Shown here in pieces: positions 6,109 to 7,271 of a stretch of DNA of 7,271 nucleotides. This DNA comes from Cycloclasticus sp. (GTDB lineage: Bacteria > Pseudomonadota > Gammaproteobacteria > Methylococcales > Cycloclasticaceae). The notes below the pieces were generated by a model. That model was not told the origin of the DNA, did not search any database, and worked only from the letters and a program-made list of their open reading frames with translations. The stretch is taken from contig DUCA01000031.1 in assembly GCA_012960055.1 (NCBI GenBank), positions 1-7,271 of the forward strand, in the 5' to 3' direction. The position numbers and the translations under genes are program-made. The stretch's first letter is position 1. The number at the start of each line of letters is the position of its first letter.

Positions 6109-6456
6109 TTATAGAATGTCCAGCACGTTTTCAGGTGGGCGGCCAATAGCGGCTTTGCCGTTAGCCAGCACGATAGGACGCTCGATTAAAATCGGGTTCT
6201 CAATCATCGCGCCGATGAGTTGTTCGTCAGTTAAACTGGCATCAGACAAGCCCAGTTTTTTATAAACCGCTTCGCCTTTACGCATTAATTCACGCGGGCT
6301 TAATGCCAATAGACTTAAAACGGACGCTAATTCGGCTTGGCTCGGCGCAACTTTCAAGTATTCAATAACCTTAGGTTGAACTCCTTTTTCTTCAAGTAAT
6401 TGGAGTGTTTGACGTGATTTGCTACAACGTGGATTGTGGTAAATTTTAATGCTCAA
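6109..6456 (-). CDS. arsC: ArsC/YfgD-family (glutaredoxin-dependent arsenate reductase-like) protein
   Basis: This 115-residue thioredoxin-fold protein belongs to the ArsC family. The catalytic cysteine is C11 in HNPRCSKSR, and the three arginines that bind the oxyanion in R773 ArsC are all in place (R59, R93 and R106 in IGRPPE). Biochemically it could therefore reduce arsenate with glutaredoxin. There is no arsR, arsB or acr3 nearby, and E. coli yfgD, also close to hda, belongs to this subgroup, so a housekeeping role may be likelier than arsenic resistance. The start is TTG at 6456; GAGGA (6468-6464) lies seven bases upstream and the frame meets a stop further up without any ATG. It leads the operon with wrbA, DUF2069 and hda. 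Confidence 0.9.
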   Translation of the reverse strand: MSIKIYHNPRCSKSRQTLQLLEEKGVQPKVIEYLKVAPSQAELASVLSLLALSPRELMRKGEAVYKKLGLSDASLTDEQLIGAMIENPILIERPIVLANGKAAIGRPPENVLDIL

Positions 6457-6484
6457 CAGATTATCCTCATAGTGACTTTCAAGG

Positions 6485-6513
6485 ATTATAAATTATCTGC
6501 TAATTTACGGCAG
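6485..6513 (-). promoter_or_regulatory. Sigma70-type promoter for the arsC-wrbA-DUF2069-hda operon
   Basis: On the minus strand a perfect -10 TATAAT (plus 6485-6490) has a -35-like CTGCCG (6508-6513, three of six consensus bases) 17 bases upstream. Transcription would begin near 6478, about 22 bases before the TTG start of the arsC-like gene. Confidence 0.5.
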
Positions 6514-6517
6514 GCTT

Positions 6518-6546
6518 TTTATGCTTTGTGTCGTGCGTGATATGAT
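6518..6546 (+). promoter_or_regulatory. Extended -10 promoter for hldE
   Basis: A -10 TATGAT (6541-6546, five of six consensus bases) is preceded by TGA, giving an extended -10 element, which can compensate for the poor -35 TTTATG (6518-6523) at 17 bases. The predicted start near 6553 leaves about 26 bases before the hldE ATG. It is back to back with the arsC promoter; the two -35 hexamers are four bases apart. Confidence 0.5.
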
Positions 6547-6578
6547 GGCCAACACGTTATTTAATTTAAAATTCGAAG

Positions 6579-7271
6579 ATGAAATTACCTGATTTTACTC
6601 AAGCGTCGGTATTGGTTGTAGGTGACTTGATGCTTGACAGGAACTGGCAGGGTGATACCTCGCGTATCTCACCCGAAGCGCCGGTGCCGGTGGTGCACGT
6701 CAAAGACGTAGAAGACCGCCCCGGCGGTGCAGGTAATGTGGCCTTGAATATCGCGGCATTGGGCTCATCGGTTACGGTGATGGGCTATACCGGCAATGAT
6801 GAGGCGGCCGCTTCGCTAAAAAAACAATTAGAACAAGCCAATGTGCAGTGTGAGTTTGAGCAACTGGCGGATCAACCAACCATTACTAAGCTGCGCGTTT
6901 TAAGTCGCCATCAGCAACTCATTCGCTTGGATTTTGAAGATGGTTTCCATGATTTGCCGGTGGGAAAACTCCTAGCAAGCTTTGTTCAAACCTTAAGTCA
7001 GCACGATGTGGTGATTTTGTCAGATTATGGCAAAGGCACATTGGCCTCGGTGCAACAGTTGATTGGCGAAGCGAAAAAGGCCGGCAAAAAGGTACTGATT
7101 GACCCGAAAGGCAGTGATTTCAAAAAGTACCGTGGCGCTACACTCATTACCCCCAATTGGAGTGAATTCCAGACGGTTGTGGGTGACTGCAACAGTGATG
7201 AGGATGTCGTTACGCGCGGTTTAGCGTTATTAGTTGAATTAGAACTAGAAGCCTTGTTGGTGACGCGTGGT
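6579..7271 (+). CDS. hldE: Bifunctional HldE, N-terminal D-beta-D-heptose 7-phosphate kinase domain (partial, runs off right edge)
   Basis: The first 231 residues are visible and the frame is open at the window edge. This part is a PfkB/ribokinase-fold kinase that makes D-glycero-D-manno-heptose 1,7-bisphosphate for the ADP-heptose of the LPS inner core. It follows E. coli HldE closely: VVGDLMLDR (13-21), TSRISPEAPVPVV (27-39), the sugar-kinase signature around PGGAGNVALN (48-57), then TITKLRVLSR, QQLIRLDFE, LSDYGKG, LIDPKG and GATLITPN, ending in LLVTRG. In most gammaproteobacteria a C-terminal adenylyltransferase domain follows, for a total near 475 residues; that half cannot be seen here. 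The ATG at 6579 lacks a strong Shine-Dalgarno sequence, but the N-terminus MKLPDF matches the family start. Confidence 0.93.
   Translation, partial: MKLPDFTQASVLVVGDLMLDRNWQGDTSRISPEAPVPVVHVKDVEDRPGGAGNVALNIAALGSSVTVMGYTGNDEAAASLKKQLEQANVQCEFEQLADQPTITKLRVLSRHQQLIRLDFEDGFHDLPVGKLLASFVQTLSQHDVVILSDYGKGTLASVQQLIGEAKKAGKKVLIDPKGSDFKKYRGATLITPNWSEFQTVVGDCNSDEDVVTRGLALLVELELEALLVTRG

Noticed and set aside
1..7271. CRISPR arrays, tRNA or rRNA genes, insertion sequences, phage or toxin-antitoxin genes
   Set aside because: The window is almost filled with housekeeping genes, and the short gaps contain no repeat arrays, terminal inverted repeats or RNA-gene signatures.

Overview
The window reads as ordinary chromosomal DNA of a gammaproteobacterium with moderate GC content. 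The encoded proteins resemble their Escherichia coli and Pseudomonas counterparts closely (SodB, MscS, Hda, WrbA, HldE). The cluster arsC-like / wrbA / DUF2069 / hda, next to DUF2066 and probably purM, is a gene neighbourhood I recall from Pseudomonas and relatives. A free-living, possibly marine member of the Cellvibrionales/Oceanospirillales/Alteromonadales side of the class is my best guess; the species cannot be fixed by eye. There is no sign of a plasmid, phage, insertion sequence or CRISPR array, and no RNA gene was seen.

Left block (1-2825, plus strand): a divergent promoter region (about 25-143) appears to serve the start of purM, which runs off the left edge, and a three-gene operon of a secreted DUF2066 protein, a CDP-alcohol phosphatidyltransferase and a PerM-type AI-2E-family membrane protein. 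The three genes overlap by one base or are separated by one base, so they are almost certainly co-transcribed. The operon ends head-on against sodB across a 45-bp gap that holds only a weak symmetric hairpin.

Middle and right block (2871-6456, minus strand, read from right to left): an ArsC/YfgD-family reductase with a TTG start, the flavodoxin-like quinone reductase WrbA, a DUF2069 membrane protein, Hda (the DnaA-inactivating AAA+ protein), the mechanosensitive channel MscS and iron superoxide dismutase SodB. The first four are packed with gaps or overlaps of 0 to 2 bases, and three of their starts lack a visible Shine-Dalgarno sequence, which suggests translational coupling. MscS follows after 33 bp with its own good ribosome binding site. 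SodB follows after 168 bp with its own predicted promoter and a structured leader.

Right edge (6579-7271, plus strand): the N-terminal kinase half of HldE, a lipopolysaccharide heptose precursor enzyme, divergent from the arsC-like gene across a 122-bp region carrying a promoter for each direction.

Together the genes serve housekeeping: purine synthesis, phospholipid and LPS precursor synthesis, membrane transport and osmotic safety, redox defence, and control of replication initiation. I found no convincing undescribed system. The points most worth a second look are the overlapping divergent promoters at the left, the Shine-Dalgarno-less coupling chain ending in hda, the repeated GC-rich leader of sodB, and the conserved but unexplained DUF2066 and DUF2069 genes.
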